This document shows, one piece after another, positions 54,033 through 61,993 of a stretch of 64,000 bases of DNA. The translations under genes and the position numbers were made by a program. The notes below the pieces were generated by a model, which saw only the letters and a program-made list of their open reading frames with translations, did not search any database and had not been told where the DNA came from. Position 1 is the stretch's first letter, and every line of letters starts with the position of its first letter. This DNA is from Arthrobacter sp. SLBN-112 (GTDB lineage: Bacteria; Actinomycetota; Actinomycetes; Actinomycetales; Micrococcaceae), in assembly GCF_030944625.1 (NCBI RefSeq), contig NZ_JAUSXY010000001.1, forward strand, positions 1,736,001-1,800,000, written 5' to 3'.

Positions 54033-54995
54033 GTTTTGCGCGTCGAGCACAGCAGAACGCGTCCGACGACGGGCCACACCTGCCGCTGCCAGCTTCCGTT
54101 CCAGCGCCCCGGGTTCCTTGAGGTCGGCCCAGTCCCACCGCACCACGTGCAATCCCAGGGCGCGGATCCGGTTCTCGCGGTTCTTCTCCGCCACAACGGC
54201 CTGCGACGCGGTGCGGCCCTTGAGGAACTCGTCCTTCACGTACTTCTCCTCACCGTCGAACTCGCCAACCACCTTGGACTCCTTCCAATAGAAATCGGCG
54301 TAGCCAACCGGCCCGGCGGCGTCCGAAAACTTCTGCTGCAGGATGGGGGCTTCGAATCCGGCCGCGTGGATCAATGCGCGGCTCCAGGACTCCCCGGCCG
54401 AGCCGGATGCAGGATCGGCGAATGCAATGGCCGCCCGAATCCGCCGCGCCGCGGCCGCAGAGTAGATCGCCCCGATCCCGGCCTCCAGTTCGGCCTTGGT
54501 CAGGGCGGGCAGCCCGTTGACAGGGTCGTCCCGCAGTACATGATCCAGCGGGGCGATGGCCTCCGAGAACGGGCTGAACGCTGCCAGGTCCAGTACGGTC
54601 CGGATGCGGTCGGTAACCAGGAAACCGCCGAGCTTGACCACCTTCAGGTCTGTCCTGGCCGCGAAGTGGCGCCTGATCCCACCGCGCGACCGGCCGCCGT
54701 CGTTCTTCAAAGTGAGCACCTGCACCGGGTGTACGCCGATGGTGGGGATTCCCCATGAGCTGGCGGCGGAGTGGCGGGCGAAAATGGTGGGTTTTTGCAG
54801 CATTTCCGCAGCCGCTTGGATGCGCAGCGGGTATTGTTCCCACGGTTTCAGCGCCCGCCACGCCGGACCGTCCGTGTAGACGCCGTGCCGGACGCGGACC
54901 AGGGCGCCGGCTCTCACCCGCTTGGCGAGCTCGTTCGGCGTGAGCCCGTGGACCATGCAATCGCGGGACAACAGAAGCGGTGGAAGATCTGGCAT
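54024..54995 (-). CDS. AbiEi-type winged helix protein with endonuclease-like C-terminus
   Basis: 323 aa. LPPLLLSRDCMVHGLTPNELAKRVRAGALVRVRHGVY is the N-terminal winged helix of type IV antitoxin (AbiEi) proteins. The C-terminal region GYADFYWKESKVVGEFDGEEKYVKDEF...AEKNRENRIRALGLHVVRWDW resembles DUF559/Vsr-type nucleases, with D, E-x-D-G-x-x-K spacing of a PD-(D/E)xK site. No AbiEii toxin gene is adjacent. Such solo proteins are common in actinobacteria and their function is unknown. Its 3' end was duplicated. Confidence 0.78.
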   Translation of the reverse strand: MPDLPPLLLSRDCMVHGLTPNELAKRVRAGALVRVRHGVYTDGPAWRALKPWEQYPLRIQAAAEMLQKPTIFARHSAASSWGIPTIGVHPVQVLTLKNDGGRSRGGIRRHFAARTDLKVVKLGGFLVTDRIRTVLDLAAFSPFSEAIAPLDHVLRDDPVNGLPALTKAELEAGIGAIYSAAAARRIRAAIAFADPASGSAGESWSRALIHAAGFEAPILQQKFSDAAGPVGYADFYWKESKVVGEFDGEEKYVKDEFLKGRTASQAVVAEKNRENRIRALGLHVVRWDWADLKEPGALERKLAAAGVARRRTRSAVLDAQNRL

Positions 54996-55064
54996 TCACC
55001 CATGGTGCACAGCCGTCCGGACCCGCCGGAATGGGTTGCCGGCCGCTATGTGGAAAAGCGCTCC

Positions 55065-55163
55065 GCGACGCGCAGATTACATATCGCGGCGCCGGTTCCC
55101 TGGCGCGCCAGATATTTGGGAGGCGCAGGGGAACGTCGGCGTCGAAAACGGATTTGGGCGTCG
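55065..55163. repeat. Dispersed intergenic palindromic repeat, copy B
   Basis: GGCGCCGGTTCCCTGGCGCG and GGCGCAGGGGAACGTCGGCG form the inner stem. An outer GCGACGCGCAGATT block is shared exactly with copy C. It lies in a 249-bp gap that otherwise holds no recognisable feature. Confidence 0.65.
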
Positions 55164-55244
55164 TGAAAGTTGGAGAAGCGTACGACGACGGCGCACCAGT
55201 TCCGCGGCGAGGGCCAGTACGACGGCGGCGCAGCAGCCCGGCCC

Positions 55245-56351
55245 CTACCCCCGCGCGAGCGGGAGCGCGAGCCGCATGGTGGTCCCGTCGGGCCCGGTGC
55301 GGACCACCTCCACGGTCCCGCCGGCGGCGGTGGCAATGTCGCGGACCAGGGCCAGCCCGATCCCGAAGCTCCGCCGCCCGGCAGGCTCACCCGCCTCGGG
55401 AGACCGGCCGGGAGACCGGCCGGGAGCGCGGCCCGGAGCACGGACGAACCGGTCAAAGATCCGGTCCGGGTCCACCCCCGTGATTCCGGTTCCTGTATCT
55501 GTCACGAGGACCACCGCCCGGGACCCCTCAACACCGGTGCTGATGGTGATGCTTCCGCCGGAGGGGGTGTGGGCCAAGGCGTTGTCGGCCAGGGCCAGCA
55601 CCGCGCGCCGCAGCGACCCCGGGTCCACGCGTACACGCGCCGCGGCGCCACCAGCGCCAGCGCCACCCGGGCCACCGGAGAAGATACAACTGACGCCCTG
55701 CTGCCGGGCCAGGTCCTGCAGGCTCGCGGAAACTTCCCGGGCAACTTCCGCCACATCCACCGGCTCCACATCGGACCCAGCGGACCCGGGCGACCCCGTC
55801 GCCGCCAGGAGGAGTTCGTTGACGATCCCCGTCAGCGTCGCTGTGTCGTCCCGGATCTTCGCCAGGGCCTGTGCGGGTTCGGACCCGGGCTCGGCCTTGC
55901 GCTGCGCGAGCTGGATGCGGGTATCAAGGATCGCCAGCGGGGTGCGGAGCTCGTGGCTGGCGTCCTGGACAAAGCGCCGTTGCCGGGCCAGGGCATCGCC
56001 CAGCGGCCGGATGGCGCTGCGGGCACTGATCCACCCCACCACACCGGCCAGCACGATGCCTGCCAACCCGGCCAGGATCATCCCCTCGATCAGGTCCTTC
56101 GAATCCAGGTAGGTGTAGGCCTTGCCGGCCGTGGCGTCGGGCGGAGTCGGGTGGGCCAGCTTGTTCATGAGGAACACGGTGGCGGCGGCGAGCAGGACCA
56201 GGACCAGGACGGCCACCCCGGCGCTGATCCGCAGTGCCACCTTGAGTGACGCGCGGCGGAGGGTGTCCCGGTCCGCGTCCCCAGAGCCGGAGGAACCAGA
56301 GCCGGAGCCAGAGCCAGAGGAACCAGAGCCGGAGCCGTGAGAGAAGGTCAT
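55245..56351 (-). CDS. Sensor histidine kinase
   Basis: 368 aa. The first ~24 residues are a Ser/Gly run (HGSGSGSSGSGSGSG) with DNA of period six. A first helix (LRISAGVAVLVLVLLAAATVFLM), a short ~30-residue outside loop and a second helix (LIEGMILAGLAGIVLAGVVGW) follow; then QDASHELRTPLAILDTRIQL with the phospho-histidine, NALAHTPSGG (N box) and FGIGLALVRDIATAAGG. The small sensor loop suggests membrane or partner sensing. It overlaps its response regulator by four bases and is the last gene of an operon with DedA and PAP2. Confidence 0.9.
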   Translation of the reverse strand: MTFSHGSGSGSSGSGSGSGSSGSGDADRDTLRRASLKVALRISAGVAVLVLVLLAAATVFLMNKLAHPTPPDATAGKAYTYLDSKDLIEGMILAGLAGIVLAGVVGWISARSAIRPLGDALARQRRFVQDASHELRTPLAILDTRIQLAQRKAEPGSEPAQALAKIRDDTATLTGIVNELLLAATGSPGSAGSDVEPVDVAEVAREVSASLQDLARQQGVSCIFSGGPGGAGAGGAAARVRVDPGSLRRAVLALADNALAHTPSGGSITISTGVEGSRAVVLVTDTGTGITGVDPDRIFDRFVRAPGRAPGRSPGRSPEAGEPAGRRSFGIGLALVRDIATAAGGTVEVVRTGPDGTTMRLALPLARG

Positions 56352-57019
56352 GATGCATCGCCGATCTGGTAGCCCACGCCGTGGACGGTGCGGATGACGG
56401 TCCGGGAGATCTTGCGGCGGAGGTGGTGGACGTAGGTGTCGATGACGCCGGGCTGGTCCGTGGACTGGAAATGCGCGGCGAGCAGGTCGTCGCGGGTGAA
56501 CACCCTGCCGGGTTCGGCGGCCAGTGCCGCCAGGAGTTCGGCTTCCTTGGCGGTCAGTGTCACCACCTCGCCGTAGGCGGAACGGACAGCGCGCGACGCC
56601 GGATCGAAGTCCCAGGTGCCGATGCCCACCGGGCCCGCGGGCGGAGCGAACGTCCGCGTCAGTGCGCGCAGCCGCGCTGCCAGCTCGCCGGCGTCGAACG
56701 GTTTGGTCATGTAGTCGTTGGCGCCGGCGTCCAGCCCGCGGACCTTCTGGTCCGTCTCGCCCAGGGCGGTGAGGATCAGGATGGGCGTGGCGATGCCTTT
56801 CGCCCGCAGCGCCGCGATGACGGCCAGTCCGTCCATGACGGGCAGGCCGCGGTCAATCACCATCACGTCCCAGGACTGAGTCAGGCCCAGGTGGAGGGCT
56901 TCCTGGCCGGTGGCCGCGAGCCGGATCCGGTAGTCCGGCTCCAGCAGTTCCGCGATCAGGGGACCCAGCGCAGGGTCGTCCTCGGCGAGCAGCAGGGAGG
57001 GCCGGTCCGGGGTGGTCAT
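56348..57019 (-). CDS. OmpR-family response regulator
   Basis: 223 aa from the ATG at 57019; the longer frame overlaps DedA. AEDDPALGPLI, Asp in VMVIDRGLPVMDGL and YMTKPFDAGELAARL form the receiver. The winged helix reads LTAKEAELLAALAAEPGRVFTRDDLL and ends RTVHGVGYQIG. It is coupled to the kinase. The likely target is its own operon: an 11-bp direct repeat lies upstream of the PAP2 gene. Start is five bases after the DedA stop. Confidence 0.92.
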   Translation of the reverse strand: MTTPDRPSLLLAEDDPALGPLIAELLEPDYRIRLAATGQEALHLGLTQSWDVMVIDRGLPVMDGLAVIAALRAKGIATPILILTALGETDQKVRGLDAGANDYMTKPFDAGELAARLRALTRTFAPPAGPVGIGTWDFDPASRAVRSAYGEVVTLTAKEAELLAALAAEPGRVFTRDDLLAAHFQSTDQPGVIDTYVHHLRRKISRTVIRTVHGVGYQIGDAS

Positions 57020-57024
57020 GCCGC

Positions 57025-57699
57025 CTATTCTTCCGTGAATGCGTCCTGCCTGGCTGCGCGGCGGCGCTTGAGGTATTCCACGGCCCAGGGAATCACGGAG
57101 ACCAGGACCATAAGCACGGCGATGACGTCGATGTTCTTGGCGATGATTTCGTAATGCCCAAGCCACGTCCCCAGCAGGGTCACGGATGTGGCCCAGGCGG
57201 CGGCGCCCACGATGTTCCACAGCGTGAAGGATTTGTACCCGTAGCGGGCGGTGCCGGCGGTCAGCGGGGCGAACGTCCTGATGATGGGGACGAAACGGGC
57301 CAGGACCACGGCCGCGCCACCGTGCCGGCGGAAGAAGTCCTCGGTGGCGGTGAGGTGGGCGGTTTTCAGGACCTTGGCGTCGTCCTTGAACCAGCGCCGG
57401 CCGAAGCGCCGCCCCAGCAGATAGCCCACCTGGTCGCCGGCGATCGCGGCCGCCGTGATCACGCCGATGAGGACGGGAAGGGCCAGCTGCAGCTGCTGGT
57501 GCAGGAGCCCGGCGGTGAAGAGCAGCGAATCACCGGGCAGGAACGGGAACAGGACGCCGGATTCGATGAAGACCATCCCGGCGATCACGCCCAGGGCTGC
57601 CGGTCCCAGGCCGCCGAGCAGGCCGGCAGGGTCCAGCAGGGAGGGTGATCCCGCGGTGGCCATGGCGGAGACCACGTCAGGGGTGAGCATGGCGTGCAT
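57025..57699 (-). CDS. DedA-family membrane protein
   Basis: 224 aa with about five hydrophobic segments. ESGVLFPFLPGDSLLF is the conserved DedA re-entrant motif, and RRHGGAAVVLARFVPIIRTFAPLTAGTARY carries the conserved arginines. Recent work on DedA proteins shows flipping of undecaprenyl phosphate (UptA) or phospholipid. With a PAP2 phosphatase next door, carrier-lipid recycling is the best guess. The stop is followed after five bases by the response regulator start. Confidence 0.92.
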   Translation of the reverse strand: MHAMLTPDVVSAMATAGSPSLLDPAGLLGGLGPAALGVIAGMVFIESGVLFPFLPGDSLLFTAGLLHQQLQLALPVLIGVITAAAIAGDQVGYLLGRRFGRRWFKDDAKVLKTAHLTATEDFFRRHGGAAVVLARFVPIIRTFAPLTAGTARYGYKSFTLWNIVGAAAWATSVTLLGTWLGHYEIIAKNIDVIAVLMVLVSVIPWAVEYLKRRRAARQDAFTEE

Positions 57700-57708
57700 G
57701 GTGGTCCC

Positions 57709-58464
57709 TTAGCGTCGGCCGGACGGTGTGGTGAACGCGGCGGGCAGGTGGTCGAAGAGCCGGGGAGCGTAGCGGTTCCAGAGCCCGGCGAGCAGTACGA
57801 CGGCGGCGCTCGCCGCCAGGAAGGAGGCCACCACGTCGGTGGGGTAGTGCACCCCGACGTAGAGCCGCGACCATGCCACCGTCACGGCCATGACGGCTCC
57901 TGCGGCGGCGACCAGCTTGGACCAGCGGGTGCGCCGGGCCAGGAAGTACAGGGCGAAGGCCAGGGCGACGGCGAAGCTGACGTGGCCACTGGGGAAGCTG
58001 TTGGATCCGGTCTCCGGCGCCAGCGGGTCGAACAGCAGCGCCGGGTTGGGTCGCTGCCGCGCGACGATGAGCTTGAAGGCTTCGCTGGCCACCCAGCCCG
58101 AGCATGCCACCACGCCGAAGGCAACGGCCTTGGCCAGGTCGCGGCGCACCAGCAGCACCACGACGGCGATGACGGCAATGAGGCCCAGGCCCGCCACCGG
58201 GCCGAACAGGAGGTTGATTGCCATCGCGACGGCGGTCAGCACGGCAACGTGGTGCTGGCTGAGCTCCTGGTCCACGTTCAACTCGGTCGCGGCGTCGCCG
58301 GGCAGGAGCTGCACCGTGAAGCCCAGCGCGACGACGGCGGCGCACAGCAGCGCGCCTAGCAGCAGCCAGTGCCGGGCCTGGGGGAGTACGGGGAACTGGG
58401 CACGGGCCGCGGCGGTAGTGCCGGGCTTGCCTGTTGTCTTGTGGGCGCGGGTTGGTTCGTTCAC
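57709..58464 (-). CDS. PAP2-family membrane phosphatase
   Basis: 251 aa. Six hydrophobic helices. The three PAP2 motifs are KLIVARQRP, SFPSGHVSFAVAL and SRLYVGVHYPTDV, with His in the last two as catalytic residues. It dephosphorylates a lipid pyrophosphate or phosphate at the outer membrane face; undecaprenyl pyrophosphate is likely given DedA beside it. It is the first gene of the leftward four-gene operon, nine bases before DedA. Confidence 0.92.
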   Translation of the reverse strand: MNEPTRAHKTTGKPGTTAAARAQFPVLPQARHWLLLGALLCAAVVALGFTVQLLPGDAATELNVDQELSQHHVAVLTAVAMAINLLFGPVAGLGLIAVIAVVVLLVRRDLAKAVAFGVVACSGWVASEAFKLIVARQRPNPALLFDPLAPETGSNSFPSGHVSFAVALAFALYFLARRTRWSKLVAAAGAVMAVTVAWSRLYVGVHYPTDVVASFLAASAAVVLLAGLWNRYAPRLFDHLPAAFTTPSGRR

Positions 58465-58533
58465 GAATCCTCCGGGGTGGTCCTGCGGCGGACAGGGTTC
58501 TGTCCTGGTCTCTGTTTCGATCCTCTCCGAGGG

Positions 58534-58555
58534 TTCCTAAGAAAAGCTTAAGAAA
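58534..58555 (-). promoter_or_regulatory. 11-bp direct repeat, candidate response-regulator site
   Basis: On the minus strand TTTCTTAAGCT is followed at once by TTTCTTAGGAA, two 11-bp repeats as bound by OmpR-family dimers. It is an AT island about 70 bases upstream of the PAP2 start. Confidence 0.55.
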
Positions 58556-58598
58556 CATGACCGCCGCAGGACCGCGGACCGGGCTGCTTCCCGTCAGG

Positions 58599-60188
58599 TC
58601 ACCGGCCGGACGTGATGGCGGTGAGGAGTGCCGTTCCGTCGGGGCTGCCGAGACCGGTGCAGGGGTCCCAACCGGCCGCGGCCTTGTACGTGCCGTTGTT
58701 TCCCGTGGTGATGTCGCGGAATGCGGCCTTGTTGCCGTACAGCAGCGGCTGGATCTGCCCGAAGGTGCGGCTGGTTGACTGCGCCAGGAGAGCGATGAGT
58801 GCCGCCCAGAGCGGTGCTACGGCGCTGGTGCCCCCGATGACCATGTCTTTGCCGTCAACCCGGACTTTGTAGCCCGTCTGGGGGTCCGCGACGCCGCTGA
58901 CGTCCGGCACTCCGCGGCCCTTCCGGCCGGTGGGGTGATGGCCGCCATGGTGCGTGGACTGGCCGGACTGCCAGGTGGGCGCCGGGAAGGTGTCGCTGTA
59001 GCCGCCTCCGGTGGCTGAGTGCGGCCCGTCATTCCACACAGTTTCGGACGTGATGGTTCCCGTGGCCGGGTCCGCGTCAAGGCGGGTTCCGCCGCACGCC
59101 AGCACATGCGGGCTGGAGGCGGGAAAATCGGCGTGGTCCTTGCCGTCAGTGGCGCCGTCTGCGCTGCCGTTGTCCCCTGCCGCCGCGGTGACGGTCACGC
59201 CAAGGGCCGAGGCGTCGGCCAGGGCCTGGTCGAACGCTGTCCGGGCCTGGGCGGTCCAGTCGTCCTCGCTCTGGCCCCAGCTGATGCTGATGGACGTGGG
59301 CGCCGGGGTGGCGTGGGATGCGTTGATGATGGCGTCGAGGAAACCGGCGTCGGTGTTGGGTGCGAAGTACACCGGAATGTCCGCCTGGGGCACCAAGGCG
59401 CCCACCACTTCGATGTCGAGGAGGACTTCGCCGTCCGCGCCCGTGGGGTCCTTTCCGGGCTGGTTCGCGGCGCCGTCGACTCCTACTGCCCGCACTGTGG
59501 GCCCGGTGATCCCGAGTTCGGAGAAGTAGGCGTCCAGGTCGGATTGGGCGAAGCCGCCGCCGAGTTCGATGATGGCCACGGTCTGGCCGGCACCGCCGCT
59601 GCCGGCGGGGAAGTCGTAGATCCGGGCGAGTTCGGGCGGTGTGTAGCTGGTCCCGGCTGCCGCCAGCGGAATTGCATGGAACTGGGCGCGGGCCTGGGGG
59701 CGGTCGTCAAGGCCCAGAACCGCCGTGACAACGCCGTCCAGCTCCGCGGGGATCTGCAGTCCACCGGTCCTGTGCCGGTGGGTGACGTCGTGGCCGTGCG
59801 GACCGCTGCTGGTGACTTCCTCCAGGCTGGTGCCGAAGATCCGGCTCAGGACTTCCACCGTCCCGGCAAGGCGTATGCGGCGGGATGCGGGGTCGGCCTC
59901 GACGACGTCAGCTCCGAGCCGGGTGAAGGTTTCGGTGGCAAGGCGCAGGTCCTCGTCGGAGGCGCCGTGCCGGGCCGCCAGTTCTTCGCGGGTCAGGGGC
60001 GCGGTGGGCTCGGTGGGGGTCTCCGGCAACGGTTCCTGGCGGCGCAGGATCACGGTGACCTCGATCCTGTGGGCGGGATTGGCGGGACCCAGGGTGTTTT
60101 GGATCCTTGCCGCTGTGGCGCGTTCGGAGCCGGGGAGGGGGACCCTGCTCTCTGCGTGCTCTGGGGTGGTATTGGTGTGCTCGGACAT
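58599..60188 (-). CDS. S53 family serine-carboxyl peptidase (kumamolisin-like) with propeptide
   Basis: 529 aa from the ATG at 60188. Residues ~15-165 are a pro-kumamolisin activation domain (VTVILRR, FGTSLEEV, VLGLDDRPQARAQF). The catalytic domain has DGEVLLDIEVVGAL (Glu and Asp four apart), AAAGDNGSADG (oxyanion Asp) and IGGTSAVAPLWAALI (catalytic Ser). GWDPCTGLGSPDG near the C-terminus is the calcium site. No signal peptide is evident, so export is unclear. It should self-process and cut proteins at acid pH. It stands alone. Confidence 0.92.
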   Translation of the reverse strand: MSEHTNTTPEHAESRVPLPGSERATAARIQNTLGPANPAHRIEVTVILRRQEPLPETPTEPTAPLTREELAARHGASDEDLRLATETFTRLGADVVEADPASRRIRLAGTVEVLSRIFGTSLEEVTSSGPHGHDVTHRHRTGGLQIPAELDGVVTAVLGLDDRPQARAQFHAIPLAAAGTSYTPPELARIYDFPAGSGGAGQTVAIIELGGGFAQSDLDAYFSELGITGPTVRAVGVDGAANQPGKDPTGADGEVLLDIEVVGALVPQADIPVYFAPNTDAGFLDAIINASHATPAPTSISISWGQSEDDWTAQARTAFDQALADASALGVTVTAAAGDNGSADGATDGKDHADFPASSPHVLACGGTRLDADPATGTITSETVWNDGPHSATGGGYSDTFPAPTWQSGQSTHHGGHHPTGRKGRGVPDVSGVADPQTGYKVRVDGKDMVIGGTSAVAPLWAALIALLAQSTSRTFGQIQPLLYGNKAAFRDITTGNNGTYKAAAGWDPCTGLGSPDGTALLTAITSGR

Positions 60189-60277
60189 TGGATGGCTCCG
60201 TTCGTGGTGAGGCAAGGCCAATTGTGCTCCGCGTCACTGACATTGAACAGGGAACATCGGTCCCTCCGGAGCCGCCG

Positions 60278-60378
60278 GCGACGCGCAGATTCCATTCCGC
60301 GGCGCACATTCCTTTGCGCGCCGGATATGTGGTTCGCGCATAGGAATGTGGGGCTCGAAAATGCATTTGCGCGTCGGG
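60278..60378. repeat. Dispersed intergenic palindromic repeat, copy C
   Basis: The clearest copy. CACATTCCTTTGCGCG pairs with CGCGCATAGGAATGTG (one mismatch) and an outer GACGCGCA...TGCGCGTC pair frames it. Total ~100 bp, in the 291-bp gap between the peptidase and MFS genes. That gap holds nothing else that I can name. Confidence 0.75.
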
Positions 60379-60479
60379 AACCGTCCCGATCCCGCCAGGG
60401 GCTTACCCACCAAAACGGACAGCGGCGCGGACCCTTCAACAGGACCCGCGCCGCCGCCCAACCACAACGGCAGAGTCCG

Positions 60480-61877
60480 TCAGGGGGAGAGCTCCTCAAG
60501 CACCCGGCCCTTGGTTTCGATAGCGAAGAAGATGGTGATGAGGCCGCCGATGAGGGCGACGGCTGCGAAGACGGTGAAGACCAGGCTGATGCCGTAGTTG
60601 TCCACGATCCAGCCGACCAGGATAGGCCCGATCGCGGAGCCGGCGCGGAGCCAGGCACTCCCGAATCCTGTGCCGATGGCACGGAGCCGGGTCGGGTAGA
60701 GCTCGGCCGAGTAGAGGTACAGCGAGAAGGAGATCGTCTGCAGGATGGCGTAGGCGATGCTGGCGAACACCACCACCTGCGTCGCGGATACGGCTCCGAG
60801 GGCGGTAAGGATGACCAGCGGGACGGTCGCGGCCAGGAAGGCGACGCTGTACCAGCGCTTACGGCCCACCCTGTCGATGAGCAGTGCGCAGAGGATGGAC
60901 GCGACAACTCCAACAGCTGATGTCACCCAGCCGTAGGCGAGGCTGGTTTGCAGGGGCAGGTTGAACGCTTGCTTGTAGAGCGTTGGGAGCCAGGTGATGA
61001 GGCCGTTGTTGACCATGTACACGCAGATCCAAAGCATCCAGATCATCAGGGTGCGCTTCTTGTAGATGCCTGAGAACAGTTCACGCCAGTCGGTCCGTGC
61101 GGTGGCCTTCGGATCCACGGGACGCACGACGGGCTCGGAAAGGGCGTGGCCTGCTTTGCGGGCTTCATTCTCCAGCATGGTGACCACCATGTCAGCCTTG
61201 TTGACGTGTCCCCGGGAGGCGAGCCAGCGCGGGGATTCGGGCATCAGCCAGCGCATGGGGATGGTGAGCAGGGCGGGGACGATGCCGACGATGAACATGG
61301 CTTTCCAGCCGACGACCGGGACCAGGAAGTAGCCTGCGATGCCGGCGAACATCAGGCCGACGGGGAAGATGACTTCATAGAGAAGGAAGAACCTGCCGCG
61401 CTTTTTCGCGCCGACGAATTCGTTGATGTAGGCGCTGGCGACGGGGACTTCGCCGCCGGTGCCTATGCCTTGGATGAAGCGGAAGACGATCATCGAGGTG
61501 GCGCCCCAGGCGAAGAGGCAAGCGACATCCATGGAGACGAAGAGCAGGATGGTGATGAGCAGGACCGGCATGCGGCCGATTCTCTCTGCAAGGTGTCCGA
61601 AGAACAGGGAGCCAAAGATCTGGCCTACGTAGCCGGCGGAGAGGATCATCCCAATTTCCCCGGCCGTAAGGTGCCATTCGGTGGACAGTTGGGGCATCGC
61701 GAAGGCGATGGCCAGGACCGTGTAAGCGTCGAAGAACGTGGCTGATCCGATGACCACGCGGATCAGGGTCAGCCGTCGGGTGAGCGGGAGCCGTTCGAGT
61801 CGGGCTACGAGCTCTGCGTTCATCCTGGCGGCGTTGGGGCCGCCGGCCATGGTTGTGGTGTTGTTCGGCTCGCGCAT
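60480..61877 (-). CDS. MFS transporter, sugar/organic acid type
   Basis: 465 aa from the ATG at 61877, which has AGAAGGAGGACT upstream. Twelve helices. GHLAERIGRMPVLL after helix 2 and DRVGRKRWYS after helix 8 are MFS loops; LPESPRWL-like MPESPRWLASRG and the SAELYPTRLRAIGTGFG motif place it in the sugar porter/aromatic acid symporter part of the superfamily. It probably imports the substrate of the DapA-like lyase transcribed just before it; the LacI operator lies upstream of both. Confidence 0.9.
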   Translation of the reverse strand: MREPNNTTTMAGGPNAARMNAELVARLERLPLTRRLTLIRVVIGSATFFDAYTVLAIAFAMPQLSTEWHLTAGEIGMILSAGYVGQIFGSLFFGHLAERIGRMPVLLITILLFVSMDVACLFAWGATSMIVFRFIQGIGTGGEVPVASAYINEFVGAKKRGRFFLLYEVIFPVGLMFAGIAGYFLVPVVGWKAMFIVGIVPALLTIPMRWLMPESPRWLASRGHVNKADMVVTMLENEARKAGHALSEPVVRPVDPKATARTDWRELFSGIYKKRTLMIWMLWICVYMVNNGLITWLPTLYKQAFNLPLQTSLAYGWVTSAVGVVASILCALLIDRVGRKRWYSVAFLAATVPLVILTALGAVSATQVVVFASIAYAILQTISFSLYLYSAELYPTRLRAIGTGFGSAWLRAGSAIGPILVGWIVDNYGISLVFTVFAAVALIGGLITIFFAIETKGRVLEELSP

Positions 61878-61993
61878 TGCGAGTCCTCCTTCTCCAGCGG
61901 TGACGCTGGGGTCCTCATTGACCAAGAGTGGAGATGGCTAAAGCCTAGGGGAGGATGGCGGGTGTTGCTCCCGCCATCCTCAGGATCCGTGGA

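Larger units (their letters stand above)
53811..54130. repeat. 320-bp tandem duplication, unit 2
   Basis: Second unit, starting AGTCCCACCGCACC. That 14-mer (with R at position 7) recurs at 54131, so both unit borders share the same short homology. Confidence 0.92.
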
